From assembly GCA_022494885.1 (NCBI GenBank), contig JAGVSM010003656.1:62001-126000 (forward strand): a stretch of 64,000 nt of DNA, given 5' to 3'. This DNA comes from Micrasema longulum (taxonomy: Eukaryota; Arthropoda; Insecta; Trichoptera; Brachycentridae). The translations under genes and the position numbers were made by a program. This document shows positions 33,615-43,478 of this stretch, piece by piece. The number at the start of each line of letters is the position of its first letter. Position 1 is the stretch's first letter. The notes below the pieces were generated by a model, which saw nothing but the letters and a program-made list of their open reading frames with translations, did not search any database and was not told the DNA's origin.

Positions 33615-34772
33615 ATGGTTTTTACAAACTACGTCACGGAAGCTCTGGATGCAGGACATCAGGTAGACTGTTCATATAATGACTTCGCCAAGGCCTTTGA
33701 TACTGTCGACCATGATGTCTTATTAAATAAGCTGTATGAGGTCGGTTTCTCGGATGGTATGTTAAAATTAATGGCGAGCTACCTCCAAAACAGAAACCAA
33801 TACGTCTCCTACGGTCTATTCGCGTCAGAGTGTATCCATACTTTCTCGGGTGTCCCGCAAGGCTCTAACCTGGGTCCATTGTTGTTCTCAATTTTCATTA
33901 ATAATATTAAAAATGTAATTTTGAACTCGCGTTTTCTGTTGTTTGCGGATGACTTAAAACTGTTTTTAAAGGTGACAACTTCTGACGATTTTCGTCTTCT
34001 CCAAGCGGATATATCTAATATATCTGAATGGGGAAGGCGAAACAAACTTAGGTTTAATGTTTCCAAGTGTTCGGTCACGTCCTTCACTAGGGCCCAAAAA
34101 ACTCTTTTTTTTCGCTACAAAATGAATGACCAGAATCTGATACGAACATCGAATGTTAAGGATCTGGGCGTTAGATTTGTAAGCACTTTGACATTTCATG
34201 AACACATAGAGACAATCAGTGGTGATGCATTGAAGATGTTAGGATTTGTTCTGCGTACTGCCAGGGTTTTCGAAAATACCCGCGTACTGAGAACTCTTTA
34301 CAACTCCTTGGTGCGAAGTAGACTCGAGAGTGGCTCGATGATTTGGGGGCCACATGAACTGAAGTTCTCTCTTATGATAGAGAAAATCCAAAAGAAGTTT
34401 CTTAGATATCTCTACATGAGAGAGTGCGGGTATTATCCTTGGCTCTACCCGACCGAGTTTCTCCAGGGTATGCTTGGCTACAACAGTTTAGAGACTAGAA
34501 GGAATGTGTATTTGACCACACATTTTTATCGATTGTTGCGCGGTATGATCGATAATTCTGAAATTATGATGAGCATTGGTTTGTATGTTCCTGATAATTA
34601 CCTAAGACAGCGTCAGCATAGATTGTTTCATATTCCGATATTCAGGACCAACCTGCCTATGGTTATGCCTGTTGGAAGAGCTACCGCTATGTTGAACAAC
34701 ATCGCTCTGGATATTGATCTGTTTCATGTATCCGAAGGGGTTTTCCGGAGCAGGATTCTTCGACTCCTTTGA
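33615..34772 (+). CDS. Jockey-like non-LTR retrotransposon reverse transcriptase, 5'-truncated (family D)
   Basis: This open frame of 385 codons is the longest coding remnant in the window. It encodes the C-terminal half of a LINE reverse transcriptase, the enzyme that copies element RNA into DNA at a nicked target. Palm motif A is visible at residues 21-37 (YNDF followed by AFDTVDHDVLL), the GVPQGSNLGPLLF block at 79-91, and motif C as FADD at 110-113, so the likely catalytic aspartates (D23, D112, D113) are all present. A thumb and C-terminal region follows. The endonuclease and ORF1 are absent, as expected for 5' truncation. The ATG is probably only an internal methionine, because the family normally continues upstream. 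The frame is uninterrupted, so the copy may be fairly young, but it cannot be autonomous. No clear target duplication was found. Confidence 0.9.
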   Translation: MVFTNYVTEALDAGHQVDCSYNDFAKAFDTVDHDVLLNKLYEVGFSDGMLKLMASYLQNRNQYVSYGLFASECIHTFSGVPQGSNLGPLLFSIFINNIKNVILNSRFLLFADDLKLFLKVTTSDDFRLLQADISNISEWGRRNKLRFNVSKCSVTSFTRAQKTLFFRYKMNDQNLIRTSNVKDLGVRFVSTLTFHEHIETISGDALKMLGFVLRTARVFENTRVLRTLYNSLVRSRLESGSMIWGPHELKFSLMIEKIQKKFLRYLYMRECGYYPWLYPTEFLQGMLGYNSLETRRNVYLTTHFYRLLRGMIDNSEIMMSIGLYVPDNYLRQRQHRLFHIPIFRTNLPMVMPVGRATAMLNNIALDIDLFHVSEGVFRSRILRLL

Positions 34773-34895
34773 CATGAGTCTCTTTCGTGTATTTTTTTTC
34801 CTTTTTTATAATATGTACGTATTGAATATATTTTTGTAATGTTTATGTTATATTTAAAATAAATAAATTGAAATTAAAATTGAAATTTTGTCCCA
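34773..34895 (+). repeat. 3' UTR and tail of the family D LINE
   Basis: A T-rich 3' UTR follows the stop codon and ends in AAATAAATAAA-like and AAATTGAAATT-like short repeats, as is usual for Jockey-type tails. The exact end is uncertain because the flanking DNA is also AT-rich. Confidence 0.6.
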
Positions 34896-35289
34896 ATAAA
34901 CAATTCAATAATAGTTTGTCATCGGGTGCTCAGACATGAGTTTTAATTAACAATCAAATAAAAAGAGTACAGACATAATACTGTATACGTGCAAAATAAT
35001 GATCATGTATAATTTTGTTTTTGATGCTTTGAAAAATATTATTAAGAAAATAAAAACTTAACAAAACCAGATAAAATAGTTTAAAGAATATATTTTTTTA
35101 AAGTAAGAAAATAAAGTATACTAATACAATTAAAATTAAAGAAAAGCAATTCACTTGAAACTTTTATTATAATGAGTAAATAATAATGTTTTTTTTTGTT
35201 CCAGGTAAGCATAATTTTCTCGGCGTTTTGGTAAGTGCGAATACAATATTACCCTCACAAAATAATTATGAATTAATATTTATATTTAT

Positions 35290-36665
35290 GTATACATAGA
35301 CCAAAACTTTAAATGGAAAGACCATATTAGTGAACTAGTTAAACGAATTAGACAATGTATAAACATATTTATTAGATAAAGGAATATTTTAAAAATCAAT
35401 AATTTAAATATAGTTAATTACTCAATTGTACATTTTTTGTTACAATATGGCATTGTAGGGTGGGGTGGTTCATACGCCAATATATTAAACCCTCGTAAAA
35501 TAGTAAAAAGATTTATTTTTAAAGTAATTCAAAGAAACCCTCAACATTCAATATGGAAAGTCTATTTAAAATGTTTAAGGTTCATACAGTAGACTCTTTT
35601 TATAAAATAAATTCTATAATACAAATATATAAAAAATAAAAAATTGAAGAATTTTAGATGAATAAGTCACTCAGATACCAACATAATATTAAAATTCTTA
35701 AATTCCACACAAGTCATGGTCAAAATAGCTTTGTCTTCAAAGGTGTAAAAAAAAATTATAATCTTCCTAATGAACTAAAAACTATTAAAAATAATATACC
35801 AAGAAACTGACATCAGTTGAAACAGGTCGAAGAATTTGTATATCTGGGTAGTATGTTTACTAGAGATGGAAATATGGACAAGGATATTGAAAGGAGGGTT
35901 AGTGCCGGTAACAGAGTGAATGGTGCCTTAAAGTCTGTCGTAGCAAATAAGTGTCTATCGCAAGAGGCTAAATTAGCAGTTCATAATGGAGTTCTGGTAC
36001 CAACCCTAATGTATGGAAGCAAAGCATGGAGTTGGAAAAAAAGGGACGAAAGTAGACTGAATGCTGTTGAAATGCGATCCCTCAGGCGAATGTGCGGAAA
36101 AACAATGTATGATAGGTGCCCTAATGTCGAAATTAGAGCAGAATGCAAGGCTGAGTTAAGCATTATCGACAAAATTAAGAAAGGTCTTTGCGATGGTTCG
36201 GTCATGTGGAGCGAATGAATGATGAAAGAACGGCTAAAAAGATTTATGATGCGAATGTGTCTGGTTGTAGAAGTCGAGGAAGGCCGAGAAAGACATGGCA
36301 TGATCAAGTACAACAAATTCTTGAAAGTGGTCATGTGAAAAGTCGGAATAATCGACGTGCGTGCATGAGAAGATGTATGAATGTGAAGGAAGCAAAGGAA
36401 GTGTGCCAGGACAGAGTGGTGTGGCGTTCTATCCTCTCTGCCTACCCCTCCGGGGAAATGGCGTGATGGTTAGTTAGTTACCAATAAATACATTTAAAGT
36501 AAGTTTAAGAACATTTTTTGAACACGTGTAAAACTATATTAAACTTTCATTAGTATCAATGTATTATTATTTTATGTTTTTTCTTTATATATCACATGTT
36601 TTTATTTTTTTCTCATGTACTCGTATTTGAAATTATGTAAACCCTTATAATAAACAATAAACAAC
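35290..36665 (+). pseudogene. CR1/Jockey-like LINE C-terminus, split by an RTE-like tail
   Basis: The first part encodes FKWKDHISELVKRIRQC, then FLLQYGIVGWGGSYANILNP and KFHTSHGQNSFVFKGVKNYN with several stops and frameshifts. The gene is interrupted at 35802 by the RTE-like tail 35803-36478, and then ends with INTFKVSLRTFFEHV and a stop at about 36530. Removing the insert and one copy of the 6-mer TACCAA joins the two parts in one frame. The final AATAAACAATAAAC near 36650 is probably the 3' end. Confidence 0.7.
35803..36478 (+). pseudogene. RTE-like LINE tail (family E), nested, 6-bp duplication
   Basis: Two overlapping frames (35817-36218 and 36188-36466) encode one protein end with a single frameshift near 36190: KQVEEFVYLGSMFTRDGNMD, GALKSV, GVLVPTLMYGSKAW, AVEMRSLRRMCGKTMYDR, then RWFGHVERMNDERTAKKIYD, RGRPRKTWHDQV and CQDRVVWRSILSAYPSGEMA. 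It is recognised as the C-terminus common to insect RTE-like LINEs. The stop is followed by TGATGGTTAGTTAG, a short TTAG tail. TACCAA flanks it at 35797-35802 and 36479-36484. It is the best preserved family E copy. Confidence 0.85.
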
Positions 36666-36797
36666 TACAACAGTGTAAGTCACTCTCCAAGCACAAGAGT
36701 TAGTATCTTTTTTGGACAGCTACAGTGATAACATTTACTAGATATGTAAAAGTAGATATAGGTAGAATTTTGAAAAAAACATGTACGTTTTATGAAA

Positions 36798-38145
36798 TCT
36801 ATAGATATAAAAATGAATCACCGTGTTGTGTCTCGCAAAAACTCGAAAATGGATCGACAGATTTACGTGCGGCTTTTTGCAAAATTTTCTAATTCACGTA
36901 CTTAAGGTTTGCAAATAATAACATCTTTGATATGTTAAGTAAAAAAAAAGTTGGAAGCATATATGTGTTTTCGTCGATTTTCCAAAGTTGCATTCGACTG
37001 AAATGCATAAATTGAAAAATTTGGAGGATGTTGTTTTTTCGCATATTAAAAAAGTTTGAAATTTAACGTTTAAAGTTTGAATTTTAAAAAGATGAACTAG
37101 CTGACAGGCGTCTCACGCTTAGATCAGCTACGTCTACGGCGAGAGGAAAAGTTATTATACCTCTACGCAAACAGCGCACTAAATTTAGTGAACGCGCATT
37201 TGCGGTCGCAGGCCCTATGGCATGGAATGCTCTCCCAGCAGAGGTGCGAGGCTGTGAAAGTGAAGTGATGTTTCGGAAAAACTTAAAACCCACTTGTTCT
37301 CTAAATCATTTGAATAAATCCGTAGCACGTGACAACAAAATAAATTATTTTAATTAAATTACAAATTTAAAAGCTTCAATTAAATTAACTTAACAATAGA
37401 ATCACCATGTAAAGCGCCCTTGAGGTATTTTATTACGAAAATGGCGCTATATAAGTTATCCATAATTATTATTATTATTATTACCAACAATTATTTTTAA
37501 TGGATACTGAATTGATGAATTTTCTTACAAATTTTTAATTTCTACATATCAAATTATTTTTAATGGATTTTTAGTAATGACTTGATAATTTTATCATACT
37601 TTTGATACATTTTTGAAAACCGGATTCTTACGCAGAATGTATCACTTTCGGTAATTAGCGCAGAGTTTGACATTTGCAAAAAGAATTCTGAATTAAAAAA
37701 TTAATTTATTTGTGTTTTGGAATTCATTCATAATAAAGTACCTAGGTACCTACATAAATTAAATATTTAAATGTAATTCATATTTAGTTTTGGAATTCAA
37801 TCAAAAACATGTTCCTCGGTACCTACTTATCAATGAAAAGTCTTTTTCATTTTATCCGGACAGTTTTTGCACGCCTTTTAGTAAAGGATTTGCTGTATAT
37901 TCTGCTGTGTAGTCACAACCAGGTATTTTTCTTTTCACTAGTGTATTTTGCACAATTTTGATTTTAGAACGACGAAACTTTTTAGCCAATCACATGAAGA
38001 GATAAAACGAAAAACTAACCCTTATTACGAATATTTAGATAGCACAAAAAGTCCAAAATGGATAACGTGTGTAATTAATTACGAAAAAAATATTTGTTCA
38101 ACCAGCTAATAGCAGGCAAACCACCGTTCAGGCAGAACAATGTCT
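36798..38145 (+). mobile_element. Non-autonomous Helitron with a nested LINE tail; 3' terminus lost
   Basis: The 5' end follows an A and begins TCTATAGATATAAAAATGAA, then CTCGAAAATGGATCGACAGA, which is the familiar insect Helitron start. Inside, 37660-37860 matches the second Helitron (54400-54540), for example AGAGTTTGACATTTGCAAAA and GGTACCTACTTATCAATGAA. Near 38105, TAATAGCAGGCAAACC and ACAATGTCTGTC match the 3' region of the other copy, but the terminal CTAG is lost. The family A LINE tail 37091-37482 lies within it. Confidence 0.65.
37091..37482 (+). mobile_element. CR1-like LINE tail (family A) with intact C-terminal frame
   Basis: From 37093 an open frame without an ATG encodes DELADRRLTLRSATSTARGK, then FSERAFAVAGPMAWNALPAE, and stops at about 37360. 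The 3' end reads GCGCCCTTGAGGTATTTTAT and ATGGCGCTATATAAGTTATC, followed by an ATT microsatellite (37463-37482). This is the best family A end in the window. It lies inside a Helitron. Confidence 0.8.
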
Positions 38146-38996
38146 GTCAAAAAAAAATAAAAAAATAACTGCTTATTCTATATGGTCCATAGTGGGCTAT
38201 TTTTGAGATAAATTTTCCCATTCTTCTTCAGCATAAAATAAAACAGTTAGAAAGTTGTTTTGATGTGAAATTCGGACCCCTCGTTCGAAATGTTATTTTT
38301 AGGTTAACAACTGTGCTATTTTTGAGCTAAACATCGCCGGTATCAAACTCGTTGAAGGTAGGTCGCGGTCGCAGTGACCTAAAAGTAAGACACGTCATTT
38401 TGCACACACAAACTGCGTTTAAATACCATTTCATCATTAATTTGATGAATAGGTATTTGAACGCAGTTTTTCTGTCACTATCTCAAAAACGCTTTCCTGA
38501 TGCTGTGCGAAAAAGACAACTGAACGTCGAATGATTATGCCTAATTAAAATTGACGAAATCGAGGTATTTTATTTCCGATTTCCGCACCCCAAACCAAAC
38601 TAATTTTTTTTTTTAAATAGATTATCAAAATGAAATTTTCTCTGCCGATAAAACTGAATGAATTTATGGGTTTTTTAATGGTCCTTGTTCCTATAAAAAA
38701 CAATTCATACAAAAAAGTAATTAGAACATCTAATGGTAAATATATTCATATAACGATATGTGTAAAAAAAATCACTGCTCTAGGGCCATAGTCCAGGAAG
38801 AAAGAGAAAAAATCAGACCGCTTTCCCTCTGATAAGATTTCAAATAAAATATTTCGCATTTTAAAGTCAAATTTAAACCGGCTTTTTTCGGTCAAATTCA
38901 CTAAGCATTTTGCAGTCAATGGTGTATTTTATTAGATACCTATATTGCTAATTTTAGACACAAAGTAGTAAAGGGTTCGTAATCTAAATTGTCGGC
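38146..38996. other. No gene seen; holds the 60-nt hairpin
   Basis: 38330-38530 is less AT-rich and carries the hairpin listed at 38410. The 60-codon frame there follows the inverted repeat and is not recognised. Confidence 0.35.
38410..38469. repeat. Compact hairpin, 27-bp arms, 6-base loop
   Basis: Left arm AAACTGCGTTTAAATACC...TCATCA (38410-38436) and right arm 38443-38469 pair at 24 of 27 positions. The sequence is not part of a repeat recognised here. Confidence 0.7.
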
Positions 38997-39250
38997 CTTG
39001 TGGTGCAATGGTCAGCGCGTTTGCCTACCATGCAAGAGGTCTCGGGTTCGATTCTTGACATGGTTGATATGAAATATTGATTTAAAATGGTGTTTTCACA
39101 CTAAAATATTTCATGGTCCCAGAACTGGTACCTGAAGCGCGACTGATCACCGTACCTTTATGTAACAATAATTATCAAGATACGCTGCAATTGGGTCACC
39201 AATGCAGTGCCCTATGCACAATCAGTGAATGACGAAAATAAATTTAAAGT
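38997..39250 (+). mobile_element. tRNA-derived SINE (family K), best copy
   Basis: The head has CTTGTGGTGCAATGGTCAGC (A box) and GGTTCGATTC (B box) about 35 bases apart. The body has GGTGTTTTCACACTAAAATA, CTGATCACCGTACC and CCAATGCAGTGCCCTATGCA. It is not a functional tRNA because the acceptor stem does not pair. Confidence 0.75.
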
Positions 39251-39603
39251 TGTATCTCAAATAAAATAAAAGAACCGACTTTCCATAAATCCTTTGTTTG
39301 AGAACAAAGTATCCATCTAACACGGCAGTTACAACTATTTGATTTGTGATGTTAAATTCAATTTGCTCTTGACATGTCAATAACAAAAGCTAGATAATAA
39401 GTGGTTTACAACAAAGTGAATGGGGTATATCAATAAACTAATCGGAATTCTGTGCCAGGGTGACAACTACATCTAGCTAACGAAACGATAGATTCGATTC
39501 GCTGGGCTTCGTAAATCGATTTGCCGTGACGATAATTTATCGATTTCAGTATTGGATTAAACTCTATGCGCAATTCTTTTTCATTTGCTTTGCAGGATAC
39601 CAA

Positions 39604-40000
39604 AATGAGGAAGTTCAGTGCCTTTCTTTAATTTTTTTATTTGTTAATAGAATATAAAATAAAGCCAATTTTTTTTATTTTTAAATATCGTATTATCAGC
39701 GCTATGATTTTATAAAGTTTTGTATTTCTGAAATAACTCCGCGTGTGACGTCAGAGGTTGTTCTATGACAGTTCTTCCGATTGGTTTGTTTACGGTGACC
39801 AAACCGGATATCCTTCAATGCTCTCATATCATTGGGTGGTTCATATGAACCACTGACGTCATTCAAAGTAGTGCGTTTTTTTTTAAATGTTTATTATTAT
39901 TTTTTTCATACATTTTTAAGAAATTTAATGCTCTAATTTTTACCGCGCACAAAAAAACATTTTTTGTATCTAATTTCCCGTAGGGCTGAAGCTCATCATT
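39604..40000. mobile_element. MITE family F, inverted copy
   Basis: The element begins AATGAGGAAGTTCAGTGCC and ends GGCTGAAGCTCATCATT, with the internal marks in reverse orientation (ACCACTGACGTCATTCAAAG). The terminal inverted repeats are the clearest in the family. Confidence 0.75.
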
Positions 40001-40067
40001 ACTTCGAAATTCGTCTTTTACTTGATAACAGAAACTCAAAACTTTATGCAATCTTTTGCAAACCTAC

Positions 40068-40375
40068 TATTTATTGCAATATTTTAAGTTTGTCCAAATG
40101 TTTGTAGAGAAAAGCTGGATTTCACCCCCAAGGGAGTAGCGAATATGAAAGTCTAGGCATTTACTGGGCTTATGACCTGTCATTGGCTGGTTTAAGTGAC
40201 CACTTTACACACTGTGTAACATTAACCATTTTCCATATGTTTTAACATCCACATTTCCTCAACTCTTCCATCTGTTGACTTTTGTGAAGTAAAAGAGCTG
40301 AATCCTCTGAGTCGAGGAAATGTGGATGTTTGAATATAGGCAAAATGGTGAATGTTACACAGTGTGTAAAATTGA
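40068..40375. mobile_element. G element, head-to-head arms, left part
   Basis: Starting TTGCAATATTTTAAGTTTG, the copy runs through ATGACCTGTCATTGGCTGGT, the CACACTGTGTAACATT block and AACATCCACATTTCCTCAAC. It then turns into the inverted arm (GAGGAAATGTGGATGTTTGA, GAATGTTACACAGTGTGTAA). It is interrupted by the family B LINE tail and resumes at 40816. Confidence 0.65.
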
Positions 40376-40815
40376 TTTTTTTACTTATTCAAATACTTCA
40401 TAAACATATAAAGTTTACAAATATATTCATAGGGCGGGCAAATTGCCTTAAAGCAATTTCTTCCTACCTACCTAAAACGTTCAATTTGAAAAAAATCAGC
40501 GCTATATAAATATGAACATGAACATATTGTTGGTATATTATAATATTTTCTTTAAATAACAAAATATTGACAAACATACATATTCTTTAAGAAATAAGAA
40601 ATAAGAAATAACTAAATATCTACACTATATTATGAAAAGAAACGAGAGTGAAGAGGGAAGGAAAGAAGGAGGAGAAAGGAAAAAATAAAATATTCGGGAA
40701 GTGATGTTTCAAACGTGATTTGAATGTAAATAAAGAAGGCGTCTCTGACATCGATGGGTAGATTATTCCATAATCGAGCAGCTTCTACTGCGAAAGAGGA
40801 GGCAAACAAGAAAAA
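40375..40815 (-). pseudogene. Family B LINE tail nested in a G element
   Basis: On the minus strand the frame 40818-40630 gives FASSFAVEAARLWNNLPIDVRDA, matching the family B C-terminus. The 3' UTR is purine-rich on the plus strand and ends with the family B terminus near 40430-40500. Family G sequence stops at about 40370 and resumes at 40816, so this LINE jumped into a G element. Confidence 0.75.
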
Positions 40816-40920
40816 CATTTAAACCACCTAATGACAGGTCAGAAGCCTTGTAAATGCCTAGACTTTTTTATTCGATTCTAAAAAATATTTTCCTTCTCTG
40901 TTGCAACAAATTTCGATTTA
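40816..40920. mobile_element. G element, right part after the nested LINE
   Basis: The words AAACCACCTAATGACAGGTC, TGTAAATGCCTAGAC and TCTCTGTTGCAACAAATTT continue the G arm that stops at 40375. Confidence 0.65.
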
Positions 40921-41577
40921 AATGAAATATGTTCAATTATTTGGTGAAATTCCCCTGATCAGCCATTTCACTGAAAAAAAAACATTATTATAAAAAAAAC
41001 GAACACTATAAGTGCCTATCGTAAACACCACAGAACTAAAAATTTCTAAAGAACGAAAAATGCCTCGCACCTGTTATTCAACAATACCGTTCCGAAATTA
41101 GTCATATTGTAAATAGAAAAAGTCCTCTTATGACGTCATCGGCGGTAAACAAAATGTCCTATCCAAATAAGGTATTGTGAGACAGAAGAGGCAAAAAAGA
41201 CAACACTGGAGTTGTAAAATCGAACATTATGACTAAGCGAGGCACAATTTATTTTTAAGAGCGTGGTTAAATATATCGCGGCACAGAGAAAGTTACCGCA
41301 TCTAAATATTATGAGCGACCGATGTATTAATACCACAAAGTTTAAAAAATATTTTAAAACGAGTTGTCTTAAAACCTCTTCTTCTTCGACGTTCCGAGGG
41401 TTTCGATCATCGTCACAATGCGCCTCACTGTTTGGGGCATTATGATGAAAAGTCGTGACATTTTGTCACCCACACGACAATGGTCGAGCGGTCATCTCGA
41501 TTGCTTTGTCAAATTGCAAACCTTCGACAATTTAACTGTAAAGCGAATGAAAAAATGGCAACACTAACAAATACGTA
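40921..41577. other. No gene seen
   Basis: CTTCTTCTTCGACG at 41379 may be another AAG tail on the minus strand. 41255-41285 weakly resembles the inverted repeat arm at 45211. The rest is unassigned. Confidence 0.3.
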
Positions 41578-42335
41578 TTTACAATATTTTGAGTTTGTCC
41601 CAATGTTTGAAGACAAAAGACGGGATTTCACCCCCTAGGGATTCATTCTTCTTCTTCTTGCGGTGCCTTGTTAAGTTTCCCCGACGTTGGTGATCATTAC
41701 AGTGAAAACATCTTGGTCCTGCGCTATTACTGTATTCCGCAGCCAGGACAACTGCTTATTGGATGTACTGGCCATAGTGATTCCTGTGAAAAAATGACCA
41801 GAGTGGTTTTACGTTGCCTTCTCTGGTCGATTTTTCTTTCGAGGTTACCTTCCCTCAGCTGGTTGGTTCTGGTTTACAGGTGGCAGAAACTTGCCTTTCA
41901 TCTTCTCGTTATCTGCTGTGATCATCTCGTTATGAGTGTGATCTTATTGCCCGAAGTTCGCGACGTGGACGCTACCGAGTTGGACTAGTCAGTTGTGTTG
42001 CCGGTGGAATGCAACTGGGCGTTCGCAGCATTTTATAGAATCACACCTTCCAGCAAGATGTGACTCACTGGGGCCCTACCGACAGTTTGAACCCCAGAGA
42101 TTCATTACAATTAACAAATTATAAAAGAGGTGGAGAATATTATTTTAGAAAAGGGAATATGGAAGTTTTGACATTTACAGAGCTTATAACCTCTCATTGG
42201 CTGGTTTAAGTAGCCATTTTACACACCGTGTAACATTCTCCATTTTGCTTATGTTTTAACATCCACATTTCTTCGATTCTTCTAACTGTCAACTTTAGTG
42301 AAGGTAAATAGCTGAAATCTTTATTGTTGTGAAGA
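41578..42335. mobile_element. G element split by an AAG-tailed element
   Basis: The first part (CAATATTTTGAGTTTGTCCC to CCCCCTAGGGATTCATT) stops at 41647 and the second part resumes at 42099 (GATTCATTACAATTAACAAA, TCTCATTGGCTGGTTTAAGT, ATCTTTATTGTTGTGAAGAG). It is the most complete single arm of the family in the window. Confidence 0.65.
41648..42098 (-). mobile_element. 451-bp AAG-tailed element (family N), 8-bp duplication
   Basis: GATTCATT flanks the element exactly (41640-41647 and 42099-42106). On the minus strand it starts CTGGGGTTCAAACTGTCGGT and ends ACAAGGCACCGCAAGAAGAA with an AAG tail. The RNA-like tail and duplication point to retrotransposition by a LINE that recognises AAG ends. 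There is no long frame in sense orientation, so it may be a SINE or a noncoding LINE 3' end. A related piece is at 28130-28375. Confidence 0.7.
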
Positions 42336-42755
42336 GGTTGATGGATGGAATATGGTATGGAATCATGGAAGCAAATGTTACACCAAAAAAATAAACGCGA
42401 TTTCTCAGGCGAATGAGTAATTAGTGATGAAATGCGTGCATTATATAAGGCTGAGATAAGCTTTACCAGCCAAATTAATAAATGTGTTATACGTTGGTAA
42501 GGACATGTAGAGCAAATGGACGGCGAAAGAAAGGCATGCAATGTTATCGATGCGAATTTTGATGGATGCAGAAAATGAGAAAGATCGGGAAATACATGGC
42601 ATGAATAAATTTAATACATACTTGAAGATAGATATGTTACATGTTGAAATAATTGGTTTATGTGCATGTAAAAAAGCAAGGTCTGTATGTGAAGACTGAG
42701 TGATATGGCGTTTTACTCTCTCTGCCTATCTCTGGGGAAACGGCACGATGGTTTT
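42335..42755 (+). pseudogene. RTE-like LINE tail (family E), decayed
   Basis: Scattered matches to the family E end include the RRMS-like codons near 42405, GACATGTAGAGCAAATGGA near 42510, ACATGGCATGA near 42595, TATGGCGTTTTACTCTCTCT near 42705 and GGCACGATGG at 42744. There are many stops. The tail is TTTTTTTGTTTATTG instead of TAG repeats. Confidence 0.6.
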
Positions 42756-43478
42756 TTTGTTTATTGTTCGTTAAAATATGACACATAAATATATATTAAT
42801 GCTTTAACCTTTCGTTTGATTTTTTATCTCCTTCATACTTGAGTAGGTACATAGGTACAGTTTGTTCGAATATTTAATAAAGCTATATTAATATGTTCGT
42901 GCCGAGATCCAAAAAAAAATAGTTTGTGCTAACAGGCACTCGAGAATATTTTATTTGAATACGTTCAGTCACACACAAATAAGCAAAGGCTTTTACATGA
43001 TTTTATTGGATTTCGCTATTTCAAATTTTGTATTTTTTACGGCTTTGTAAAATAAAGTATATTGTGCCTTGTTGCATTGCCTTCCTGTTATATATGGGAA
43101 TCTGATCTTCTTGTCTTTAGTATTATGGCAATATGAGTACATATGCAGTGCCTTTTGCACCACTGGGTGTGGATAAGGAAGTGAAGATGGTTAATAAAAT
43201 GTATTAAAAATATAAATTGTAGCAGTAGAATTTATGGGGAGCCATTTACGTGAACACCTTAGCGGTGAGTCTCAGACTCCATAAGGGATGACGCACAACA
43301 CAAATAAAACTAACACAACTAGCACATTTCCTGGAGATGAATCACATCACTGGCTGTAAGATTTCGTAACAAGAGATAGTGTAATATGTGTGTAGTATAA
43401 AACAATATCAGGATGAATATTGGTAAATGGTCAAAACTTAAAACACATACTATCATGATGTTTCAAAATTGTAATTTA
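42756..43478. other. No gene seen
   Basis: 43145-43175 holds the CACCACTGGGTG tail word of SINE family K. 43225-43330 is less AT-rich without a frame. Confidence 0.35.

Noticed and set aside
33809..34205. Minus-strand frames of 92 and 79 aa
   Set aside because: They are shadows of the reverse transcriptase frame on the plus strand.
38997..39070. tRNA gene candidate with clear A and B boxes
   Set aside because: The acceptor stem does not pair and the sequence continues into a SINE body shared with other copies.
41668..41988. 106-aa plus-strand frame with several Cys and Trp
   Set aside because: It lies antisense inside the AAG-tailed family N element bounded by an 8-bp duplication. The related copy at 28130 does not keep the frame.
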